Translations under genes and position numbers: made by a program
Origin: Lactococcus termiticola
GTDB lineage: Bacteria > Bacillota > Bacilli > Lactobacillales > Streptococcaceae
Reading direction: 5' to 3'
DNA: 64,000 nt
Assembly: GCF_003116835.1 (NCBI RefSeq)
Contig: NZ_BFFO01000003.1
Location: forward strand, 124,001-188,000
Shown: piece after piece, positions 17,527 through 24,905 of the stretch
Layout: every line of letters begins with the position of its first letter
Numbering within the stretch: position 1 is the stretch's first letter
Notes under the pieces: generated by a model
Databases searched by the model: none
What the model was told of the DNA's origin: nothing
What the model saw: only the letters and a program-made list of their open reading frames with translations

Positions 17527-17771
17527 AATAGAGGTCGCAAACAATAGGAAAGCCTGTCGAGCTGGAAGCACAGCTGAGACACAGGCCGGAGGAGCGTTTG
17601 CCGAAAGCCTTGAGCCGCTTCAGCTCAGGGTTTGGGCAGGCAGGGGGAACCCTGCTTGACTGTCGCAGGTCTTTTATATCCAGGCCTGCGGGGTGCTATT
17701 CTTCCTTTCATTATTGTCATTTGCACATGAAAAAGAATAGCAACTTCTCGATTGAAGTTGCTTTTATTTTT
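17527..17771 (+). promoter_or_regulatory. Lysine riboswitch (L-box) with terminator/antiterminator
   Basis: The aptamer carries L-box signatures: GAGGTCGC at the 5' base, GCCGAA in the core, the stem with GGGTTT, and ACTGTCGCAGG near the 3' part. Downstream, TGCTATTCTT (17694-17703) is perfectly complementary to AAGAATAGCA (17733-17742), forming an antiterminator. That segment overlaps the terminator stem GCAACTTC/GAAGTTGC (about 17740-17761), which is followed by TTTTATTTTT. With lysine bound, the terminator should form and stop transcription of the permease; without lysine the antiterminator wins. Confidence 0.9.
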
Positions 17772-17836
17772 AAGAGTTGAGGCTGACTTTTCCTAAGTCG
17801 CCAAGCTCTATTCGCTTCCATAAAAAGGAGAACACT

Positions 17837-19288
17837 ATGGAACAAAATGCAAACACTGAGGTTACACGTGGCCTCAAGACCCGTCATGTCTCGATGATCG
17901 CCCTGGGCGGAACCATCGGGACCGGCCTATTTTTGACCTCAGGCGAGGTCATCCATCAAGCAGGGCCTTTCGGAGCCCTCGCTGCCTACGTCCTGATCGG
18001 AGCCATGGTCTACTTCCTGATGACTTCGCTGGGCGAAATGGCGACCTACCTCCCAACATCTGGCTCATTTTCAGACTATGCTGGGCGCTATGTCGACCCG
18101 GCCCTTGGCTTTGCCCTGGGCTGGAACTACTGGCTCAACTGGGCCATCACGGTCGCTGTTGACCTGACCGCCGTGGCCCTGGCCATGCAGTTCTGGTTTC
18201 CCCATGTGCCGACCTGGATCTTCTCAGCGGTCGCCCTGGTCCTGGTCTTCTTGATCAATGCCCTGGCCGTCGGTATCTTCGGCGAGACCGAGTACTGGCT
18301 CTCTGCCATCAAGGTCACGGTCATTATCATCTTCCTGGTCGTCGGATTTGCTTCGATTTTTGGCATCATGGGCGGTCATATTGATGTCTTGAAAAATCTT
18401 TCTGTCGGCAACCACGGCTTTATTGGCGGTATCGGTAGCATTACCACGGGCGGTGGAATCCTCGGCGTCCTGCTCGTTGCCGGCTTCTCCTTCCAGGGGA
18501 CCGAGCTTCTTGGAATCACTGCCGGTGAGGCCCATGACCCTGACAAATCCATTCCTAAGGCCATGAACTCTATCTTCTGGCGGATTCTGATTTTCTATAT
18601 CCTGGCCATCTTTGTCATGGCGGCGATCATTCCTTTCAGCGACCCTCATTTGGCGGGCGGTGACTCTGCTGTGACTTCGCCTTTCACTCTTGTCTTTGAG
18701 CGGGTCGGCCTCTCGATTGCAGCCAGCGTGATGAACGCCGTCGTCCTGACTTCTGTCTTGTCAGCGGCCAACTCAGGCATGTATGCCTCTACACGGATGC
18801 TTTATTCACTGGGTAAACACGGCGGTGCCCCTAAGTTCTTTGGTAAAATCAGCCGGACAGGGATTCCTATCTTTGCCCTGATTGCCACGACGCTCATCGC
18901 CCTCCTGACCTTCATGACGTCAATCTACGGCCCTGAAATCTTTACCATCCTCGTCTCAGCCTCTGGACTGACCGGCTTCATCGCCTGGATCGGTATCGCC
19001 ATCAGCCACTTCCGCTTCCGTCGGGCCTACGTCAAGCAAGGCAAGGACGTCAAAGCCCTGCCTTATCACGCGAAGCTCTTCCCATTTGGGCCGATTCTGG
19101 CCCTCATCATGACCGTCCTCGTCTTGATTGGGAACGGCTCGCCTCAAAACCTCTTTTCTCATAGTTGGTTGCAGAGTGTGATTATGTATGCGGCCCTGCC
19201 TTTGTTCCTCGTGCTTTATCTTGGCTATAAATTTACGCATAAGACCAAATTGGTGCCTTTGGATAAGGTGGATTTGAGTCGGGAATAA
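17837..19288 (+). CDS. lysP: Lysine-specific permease (amino acid/polyamine APC family)
   Basis: A 483-residue protein with about twelve membrane segments and the amino-acid permease signature RHVSMIALGGTIGTGLF near the N-terminus, followed by GEMATYLPTSGSF. It is a proton-driven importer. Specificity for lysine is inferred from the lysine riboswitch directly upstream, which also matches the arrangement known in lactococci. ATG 17837 has AAAGGAG upstream; an in-frame earlier codon lies in the leader and is not used. A terminator follows. Base composition is GC-rich and even, as in the housekeeping parts. Confidence 0.92.
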   Translation: MEQNANTEVTRGLKTRHVSMIALGGTIGTGLFLTSGEVIHQAGPFGALAAYVLIGAMVYFLMTSLGEMATYLPTSGSFSDYAGRYVDPALGFALGWNYWLNWAITVAVDLTAVALAMQFWFPHVPTWIFSAVALVLVFLINALAVGIFGETEYWLSAIKVTVIIIFLVVGFASIFGIMGGHIDVLKNLSVGNHGFIGGIGSITTGGGILGVLLVAGFSFQGTELLGITAGEAHDPDKSIPKAMNSIFWRILIFYILAIFVMAAIIPFSDPHLAGGDSAVTSPFTLVFERVGLSIAASVMNAVVLTSVLSAANSGMYASTRMLYSLGKHGGAPKFFGKISRTGIPIFALIATTLIALLTFMTSIYGPEIFTILVSASGLTGFIAWIGIAISHFRFRRAYVKQGKDVKALPYHAKLFPFGPILALIMTVLVLIGNGSPQNLFSHSWLQSVIMYAALPLFLVLYLGYKFTHKTKLVPLDKVDLSRE

Positions 19289-19301
19289 TAGATATTTTTG
19301 A

Positions 19302-19327
19302 AACAGCTCTTGATGAGCTGTTTTTTT
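19302..19327 (+). terminator. Terminator of lysP
   Basis: AACAGCTC and GAGCTGTT form an 8-bp stem around TTGAT, followed by a T-run, 13 bases after the lysP stop codon. Confidence 0.85.
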
Positions 19328-19382
19328 GACAGTTTCAATCTGCTTTCGGATAGTCAGGTATCAAAAAGAAAGTAGGTCACCC

Positions 19383-20537
19383 ATGAAAGCAAAAAACACC
19401 CTCTTTATTGCAGTCGCTAGCCTTCTCCTTATCCTAGAAGCATTCCCTATCAAGGCAGAAGCCTTATCTCCGGCAAATCTCTCCTCTAATGACAACAGCC
19501 TCCCTAGACGAGACGCCGTCGACATCGCCTCCTACCAGTCCTGGATGACCCAGGCAGACTTCAATAGCCTCAAGGCCTCTGGTGTCAAGAGCATCGTCGT
19601 CAAAATTTCTGAAGGCAACTACTATATCAACCCCTATGCCAAAAGCCAGATTGACATGGCCAAGAGCGCTGGCTTAAATATTGCTGTTTACCACTACGCC
19701 CGCTTTGACTACAGCAATAACCCGACTCAAGAAGGAAATTATTTTGCCAGTGCCACAAAGGCTCTGGGACTGCCCGTCTCGACCGTCATGATCGAAGACG
19801 CTGAGCAGGATGGCTATAACGGAAACTGGACCATCGCCTCTCAGCAGTTTGCTCAAGCACTGAGAAATAACGGCTTTAAGAAGCCTCGCTACTACACCTC
19901 CCAGTCCTGGCTGGCCTCTGGTATCATGGATGCTTCTATCCTCGGAGCAAGCAATATCTGGGTCGCCCAGTACCTCTACGGCAAGCCCTCAGCCAGTCGC
20001 CTGCAAAACGCCGCCTACGGGGCCTGGCAGTACAGCAGTCAGATGTATTTCCAGGGGACCGCAAATCTCCAAAGGCATCCCCTCGACGTTTCCATCGACT
20101 ATCAAAACTTTTTTGGAAGGCTTCAGCCTGTGATTCCAGCTCAAGAAAGGGCCGTCTATCGCCTCTATAATCCTGATAATCACGACCATCTCTATACCAG
20201 CAATAAGACTGAGGCCCAACAGCTCGCAGATAGTGGCTGGGACTATGAAGGCATCGCTTGGAAGACGGCCAAGTCTAATGGCCAGCCCGTCTATCGGCTC
20301 TATAGTCCTTCTGCTGCTTATCATTTTTATACGGCAAGCAAGGTCGAAAAAGATGCTCTGGAAGGTCGTGGCTGGAGAGCCGAGGGCTTTGGCTTCTATG
20401 TGGATGGTTCAAGTCCTGTTTATAGGAGCTATGAGCCGGGGACTGGCCAGCATCTTTTTACTAAAGATGCCTATGAGCATGGCAAGTTACTCCGGCGTGC
20501 TTGGAGGGATGAGGGGCTGGCTTGGCGGGCGGACTAG
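19383..20537 (+). CDS. Secreted GH25 lysozyme with C-terminal Tyr-rich repeat domain
   Basis: A 384-residue protein. A signal peptide covers about residues 1-26 (MKAKNTLFIAVASLLLI, then a cut near KAEA). The GH25 muramidase domain starts at DIASYQSWMTQADF and includes the acidic strand TVMIEDAEQDG; it hydrolyses the MurNAc-GlcNAc bond of peptidoglycan. The last ~130 residues hold three copies of a module with YRLYNP, an H-x-YT-like strand and GWxxEG, a DUF5648-like domain often found on secreted Firmicute hydrolases and thought to bind the wall. ATG 19383 gives a proper signal peptide. A fragment of the same module lies just beyond on the other strand. Confidence 0.9.
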   Translation: MKAKNTLFIAVASLLLILEAFPIKAEALSPANLSSNDNSLPRRDAVDIASYQSWMTQADFNSLKASGVKSIVVKISEGNYYINPYAKSQIDMAKSAGLNIAVYHYARFDYSNNPTQEGNYFASATKALGLPVSTVMIEDAEQDGYNGNWTIASQQFAQALRNNGFKKPRYYTSQSWLASGIMDASILGASNIWVAQYLYGKPSASRLQNAAYGAWQYSSQMYFQGTANLQRHPLDVSIDYQNFFGRLQPVIPAQERAVYRLYNPDNHDHLYTSNKTEAQQLADSGWDYEGIAWKTAKSNGQPVYRLYSPSAAYHFYTASKVEKDALEGRGWRAEGFGFYVDGSSPVYRSYEPGTGQHLFTKDAYEHGKLLRRAWRDEGLAWRAD

Positions 20538-20584
20538 TCCTTGCTCTCCTGATCGCAAGCTCCAAGGCCTTAAAGTCCTCCTTA

Positions 20585-20626
20585 ACAAAAAGAAGACTTT
20601 CCTTTACAAGTCTTCTTTTTGTTTTT
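20585..20626. terminator. Bidirectional terminator after the lysozyme gene
   Basis: Long arms AACAAAAAGAAGACTT and AAGTCTTCTTTTTGTT flank a 7-base loop, with T-runs on both strands. It ends the lysozyme transcript (plus) and can end the polysaccharide transcript (minus). Confidence 0.8.
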
Positions 20627-20637
20627 TATTCTATCAC

Positions 20638-20761
20638 TTATTTTGCTCTCCAAGAAACGCCTTCATAGGTCCAGCCTACTTTTTGAATTTCTGAGCTTTC
20701 ATAGCTACTTGTTGTATAGATGTGCCATCCTGTGATTTTATTATAGAGTCGGTATACTGCT
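20638..20761 (-). pseudogene. Remnant of a lysozyme-type C-terminal repeat
   Basis: Reading from 20761 on the minus strand gives AVYRLYN, then GWHIYTT, then GWTYEGVSWRAK and a TAA at 20640-20638. This is one module of the same Tyr-rich wall-binding domain that ends the neighbouring lysozyme. It has no start codon and no catalytic domain; upstream is the flippase stop codon. It is therefore the tail of a deleted gene, probably lost when the polysaccharide cluster recombined here. Confidence 0.7.
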
Positions 20762-20782
20762 TTTTAAGTCACTTAAATAGAT

Positions 20783-22225
20783 TTAGTTCTTTTTCAATAT
20801 CTTATTAAGGTAAGGGCCAACAACAGGTTTTACAACTGGAATCACACCAGCCCTAAAGAGAAAGAGACAAACCACATAGACCAAAAATCCAGTAATGGCC
20901 TGAATCAAATAACTTACAATGCTAACAGGCATGATGTAATCTAAATAGAAAATTGCAGCGAAACTCAGAAAAGCTGAAAGCACATATTTCCAAAGACCAT
21001 GGAAAAATTCACTTGGTCGGAACAGCTTTCTAAGAAACCAGAGTTCTGTAAAGGCTACCGCAGCTTCTGTTGCTATGGTTGCTATAACAGCACCCATTAC
21101 CCCAATGATAGGAATTAAAATAATATTAAGTAGAACATTGGCAATCACGGCAGGAACATGGGCCAGAGCAAACTCCTTGTTTCGTCTTGCAGCGAGTAAA
21201 TACTGTTGGCCTAGAACAAATGACCAGGCAATAAAAATAATCATCAGCGACTGAACAAACATGACATCACCGACTTCTTTGAATTCTTTACCAAAGAAAA
21301 AGATAGCAAAGCTGTGGGATACACCCATGATACCAGCAACAATAAAGAAGGTCAAAGCATTGCTAATTTCAAGTGACTTCAAGGACATTGCCTTTGCTTC
21401 ATCTGTCTTCTTCTCAGATAACATACTTGAGAGACGTGGCAAGAAAGCCGCTCCAAAGGCAGTAACCAGAGTATAAGCCGCCCGTACAATCGAATCTGAT
21501 TGAGCAAAGAAACCTGCAGATTGAACATTATCCAAGGCTCCCAGCATGCTTTTATTCAGCGATAAGTAAATTGAAATGATGATTGAAGGCAAAAAAAGAG
21601 CAAGCGTAGGTTTAAGGTGTCTCCAAACTTGAAGCTCTTTGATTTTTACTCTGACAAGCTCTCGCTTCAAGAAAGGCCAGACCGTAAGATTTCCCATCAA
21701 AGGTGAACCCGCAACCAATAAAATATAAATCCATAAGTCATGTGTCGACCTCACAAAAACAAAGGTAGCAACGACAAAAAGAACCTGAATGGCTGTGTTT
21801 CTAAGAACGATGATTTGAAAATTTTCGACGCCCATAAAATACCAAGAGCTATCGAATAAGACGGCTAAAATCGCTAAGCCCTGAAGTAGAAAGTAAAGCT
21901 GCCAGTGAGACTGAAATGCAATAAAAATCAAGTAACCTATCACTGCAATCAGAACCGTGATAAATTTCAAAATATTGAGCTCAAAGAAAATCTTGCTTCG
22001 CTCTTTCTGATCTCTTTGATGGTAGGCAATCTCCCGATTCCCATAAGTCTTAATGCCAATATAAGCAATTAAAACAAAGTAGGCAGCAAAAGAACTGGTA
22101 AAGGCGTTAATCCCGATACCTGTCGCTCCTAGAACCCGTGAGACATAAGGGATGGTTACAAGTGGAAGTATCAATGCCAGCATCTGATAAACCGTGCTGT
22201 ACATCATGTTTTTTATTAGTTTCAT
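20783..22225 (-). CDS. Polysaccharide flippase (Wzx type), first copy
   Basis: A 480-residue protein with 12-14 predicted membrane helices and the N-terminal pattern of PST/MOP-family oligosaccharide flippases (PYVSRVLGATGIGINAF). It should move a lipid-linked glycan unit across the membrane. It is a clear paralogue of the flippase at 26.7-28.1 kb: both start with MKLIKNM and share YGNREIAYHQ, SKIF and VWPFLKRELVRV. It is the last gene of the polysaccharide region. A hairpin followed by TTTTAG separates it from glf upstream. It is more AT-rich than the housekeeping genes. Confidence 0.9.
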   Translation of the reverse strand: MKLIKNMMYSTVYQMLALILPLVTIPYVSRVLGATGIGINAFTSSFAAYFVLIAYIGIKTYGNREIAYHQRDQKERSKIFFELNILKFITVLIAVIGYLIFIAFQSHWQLYFLLQGLAILAVLFDSSWYFMGVENFQIIVLRNTAIQVLFVVATFVFVRSTHDLWIYILLVAGSPLMGNLTVWPFLKRELVRVKIKELQVWRHLKPTLALFLPSIIISIYLSLNKSMLGALDNVQSAGFFAQSDSIVRAAYTLVTAFGAAFLPRLSSMLSEKKTDEAKAMSLKSLEISNALTFFIVAGIMGVSHSFAIFFFGKEFKEVGDVMFVQSLMIIFIAWSFVLGQQYLLAARRNKEFALAHVPAVIANVLLNIILIPIIGVMGAVIATIATEAAVAFTELWFLRKLFRPSEFFHGLWKYVLSAFLSFAAIFYLDYIMPVSIVSYLIQAITGFLVYVVCLFLFRAGVIPVVKPVVGPYLNKILKKN

Positions 22226-22248
22226 ATTTTTCTTTGTCTATAAAGACT

Positions 22249-22274
22249 AAAACTTGTGCTGTCCTGCACAAGTG
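22249..22274 (-). terminator. Hairpin between glf and the first flippase
   Basis: On the minus strand ACTTGTGC and GCACAAGT form an 8-bp stem followed by TTTAGTCTTT. It is probably a partial terminator after glf. Confidence 0.5.
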
Positions 22275-22277
22275 CTC

Positions 22278-23411
22278 TTAGTTGTCCTTAAATTCCTTCT
22301 CCACAGCCTTCAAAGCCGCACCAAAAACCTGGTCCATATCATAATACTGGTAGTTACCAAGACGACCACCAAAGATGATCTTGTCTTGCTTGCCAGCCTC
22401 TTCCTTGTATTGCTTAAACAAAGTAGAGTTCTTCTCGTCATTGACAGGATAATAAGCTTCCTTGGTCCGGTCCCAGTCTTGTGGATACTCCTTGGTCAAG
22501 ATGGTCTTGCCTTCGTCTGCCTTTTGGTCGAAGTGCCGCCATTCCATGACGCGAGTGAACGGTGTTTCAGCATCAGTGTAGTTGATAACCGCATTCCCCT
22601 GCTTGTTGTCTGAGTCAAAAGTCTCAGACTTAAAACGAACAGAGCGGTATTCGAGTTCTCCGAACTTGTAGTCAAAGAAGGCATCAATCATGCCGGTGTA
22701 GACGACTTTAGGAAACTCTTCAAGATAAGTGTCCTTGTCAGCCATGAAGTCCACATTGGTCTGGACGTCAATCAGCTCGCTGTCGAGCATTTTGTCAAAG
22801 ATGGCGGTATAGCCGTCTACAGGTACCCCTTGATAGCGGTGATTGAAGTAGTTATTGTCAAAGATATAGCGGACAGGGAGACGACGGATGATGAAGGCTG
22901 GAAGTTCAGTGGCCTTGCGTCCCCATTGCTTTTCAGTATAGCCCTTGATGAGCTTGGTGTAGATATCTGTCCCGATGAGGGAAATCGCCTGCTCTTCAAG
23001 ATTCTGTGGAGCACCAGAGATGCCAGCCGCTTCTTTTTGCTCAGCAATCTTGGCTGCCGCTTCATCTGGTGTCTTCACGCCCCACATTTGGTAGAAAGTG
23101 TTCATGTTAAATGGGAGGTTGTAGAGCTCGCCATTATAGTTGGCCACAACCTGGTTGATATAGCCATTGAATTCTGTAAATTGGTTGACATAGTCCCAGA
23201 CCATCTTGTTGTCAGTGTGGAAGATATGGGCCCCAAAGTCGTGGACATTAATCCCGTTTTCCTTGTGGGTGTACATGTTTCCACCGACGTGTGGCCGTTT
23301 TTCAATGATGAGCGAGCGTTTGCCCCGCTTTGCTGCCTCATGGGCAAAGATAGAGCCGTAAGGACCGGCACCAACGATGAGGTAGTCGTAGTTTTTGGTG
23401 TTGTGTTTCAT
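22278..23411 (-). CDS. glf: UDP-galactopyranose mutase
   Basis: A 377-residue flavoenzyme. The N-terminal FAD-binding motif is YLIVGAGPYGSIFA, followed by KRPHVGGN; conserved blocks FGAHIFHT and GRLGNYQYYDMD near the C-terminus fit Glf. It interconverts UDP-galactopyranose and UDP-galactofuranose, so the polysaccharide probably contains galactofuranose. ATG 23411 lies exactly 6 bases after an extended -10 (TGT TATAAT) with no Shine-Dalgarno, so a leaderless mRNA is predicted. It starts a separate transcript because a terminator ends the upstream unit just before. Confidence 0.95.
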   Translation of the reverse strand: MKHNTKNYDYLIVGAGPYGSIFAHEAAKRGKRSLIIEKRPHVGGNMYTHKENGINVHDFGAHIFHTDNKMVWDYVNQFTEFNGYINQVVANYNGELYNLPFNMNTFYQMWGVKTPDEAAAKIAEQKEAAGISGAPQNLEEQAISLIGTDIYTKLIKGYTEKQWGRKATELPAFIIRRLPVRYIFDNNYFNHRYQGVPVDGYTAIFDKMLDSELIDVQTNVDFMADKDTYLEEFPKVVYTGMIDAFFDYKFGELEYRSVRFKSETFDSDNKQGNAVINYTDAETPFTRVMEWRHFDQKADEGKTILTKEYPQDWDRTKEAYYPVNDEKNSTLFKQYKEEAGKQDKIIFGGRLGNYQYYDMDQVFGAALKAVEKEFKDN

Positions 23412-23417
23412 GTCAAT

Positions 23418-23447
23418 ATTATAACAAAAAAAGAGCTTTTTCGCTCT
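23418..23447 (-). promoter_or_regulatory. Terminator fused to the glf promoter
   Basis: On the minus strand AGAGC gaaaaa GCTCT and a run of seven T form a terminator for the upstream gene. The extended -10 TGTTATAAT begins where the T-run ends, and glf starts 6 bases later. No -35 is seen. One transcription unit thus ends and the next begins within about 30 bases. Confidence 0.65.
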
Positions 23448-23451
23448 ATTC

Positions 23452-24891
23452 TTATGTATTGATGAGGGAGAACCAGGTGCCAAAGACGAGTAAGCCATTC
23501 GTCAAGATGACAACAATAATCATCATGGTCACCAAAGAGGCCTTACTCGTCACTTTGAGCTTAAAGCCTTTATAACCGACGATAAGAGGAAGCAACAAGG
23601 CAGAAGGTGTAAAGTAACGTCCTTGAATTTCTGCAATTTGTCCCAAAATCATCCCTCTAGGAGTTGAATCATAGTTTGCTGCAAAATAGCCGTAGTAGAC
23701 AGCTGCAATTCCTCCTAAGAATAGGACAAGGCTACTATAGGCAATCCACTTGCTCTTGATAAACTTCTCTTCCGAAAAAGCAATCAAGGCAATCAGAATA
23801 AACCAGAGGGCTGTTGCATAAAGTGGCACATGGTTGGCTAAACCAAGTGGAGATGCGAAGACCTGCATGATATTTCTGCTCAGCAATCGACCATCGCCCC
23901 AGAAATAAGTAAAGTTGACCAGGAGCCGGCCTAGCGTTGAGAAGATCCCTCCATATTTTGCTGTAATGATTTGTCCTATCAATAAGATAATCACTATGGC
24001 AACGAGACCAGCAATGAGGACCCTCGTCCTATTAAACTTCTGCTTGACTCCTTCATGCTTTAACAGGTCATCCTTTGGCTTTCTATTTGCCAGCCAGAGG
24101 CCGATGATTAGGATAGGGAAGAGGACGAGGAACAAAATTAGATTGGTCTTCAAAAAGAAGAAGGAAAGTAGCGAGATGACCAGCATCTCTGCAATGAGCC
24201 TAAAGCTGAGCTTTTCTCTAAAGCAGGCATTGATGGCAAAGGCGACAATCCCCGCCGCAAAGAGGTAACTGGTCATGTCATAACTCAGGCTGGCCATCTG
24301 GTTCATAATGGTCGGACTGAGGGCGACAGCTGCAAATAAAAGCTGGCCCCCCTTTAAGCGTTTGATGATGAAATAGAGGACAAAGCTCGAGATAAAGGTC
24401 TGAAGGAGCCTAGCCACAATAATCATTATCCCCATAGAAGGATAGATATGGTAGCCTAGCCAGACCCCAGCGGCCGGGATAAGATGACCCAAATAGTCAA
24501 AACTCAGAATAGGGCTTATCTTGTTAAGGCGAGGCAACTGACTCATGTCAGCACTATGGACTTTTTGAACGAAATAACGGTCAAAATAATCGCGGTCCTG
24601 AATAGCACTGGCCACACTTGAAAACCCGTTCCAGTTTGACGCACTTTCCCCGTAACTGGTAATATCTGTCGTCAAGCCCACCATGTTTGTCGCATCGACA
24701 AAGTGATACTGGCCGTCTGACTCATTAAATAAGGGGAGGCTAAAAGAAAGCAAGATACCGATTGTAATGGAAAGCAAGAGGAAGATTTTAGGGACATTAA
24801 ATCGACCAACTGCCTTGGCTGCTGAAGCTTTCTTGGGCTTTGACCTCCGCTCTTTCCGAGAAGAAGCCGGAATACTGATACTATTTTCCAA
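23452..24891 (-). CDS. DUF2142-family membrane glycosyltransferase-like protein, first copy
   Basis: A 479-residue polytopic membrane protein with about eleven helices. After the first helix comes an outside loop with an acidic motif (FNESDGQYHFVDA), and near the end the family motif IQGRYFTP. Two other members occur in this cluster (34.7 and 38.9 kb). DUF2142 proteins resemble GT-C glycosyltransferases, which transfer sugars from polyprenyl phosphate to a glycan outside the membrane; that role is inferred here. It is followed by a terminator and preceded closely (14 bases) by the pilin-like gene. Confidence 0.75.
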   Translation of the reverse strand: MENSISIPASSRKERRSKPKKASAAKAVGRFNVPKIFLLLSITIGILLSFSLPLFNESDGQYHFVDATNMVGLTTDITSYGESASNWNGFSSVASAIQDRDYFDRYFVQKVHSADMSQLPRLNKISPILSFDYLGHLIPAAGVWLGYHIYPSMGIMIIVARLLQTFISSFVLYFIIKRLKGGQLLFAAVALSPTIMNQMASLSYDMTSYLFAAGIVAFAINACFREKLSFRLIAEMLVISLLSFFFLKTNLILFLVLFPILIIGLWLANRKPKDDLLKHEGVKQKFNRTRVLIAGLVAIVIILLIGQIITAKYGGIFSTLGRLLVNFTYFWGDGRLLSRNIMQVFASPLGLANHVPLYATALWFILIALIAFSEEKFIKSKWIAYSSLVLFLGGIAAVYYGYFAANYDSTPRGMILGQIAEIQGRYFTPSALLLPLIVGYKGFKLKVTSKASLVTMMIIVVILTNGLLVFGTWFSLINT

Positions 24892-24905
24892 GATATTTTT
24901 CCTCC

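Noticed and set aside
22830-23462. 210-codon plus-strand open frame opposite glf
   Set aside because: The glf frame has full family motifs; the opposite frame is a product of GC-rich codon positions.
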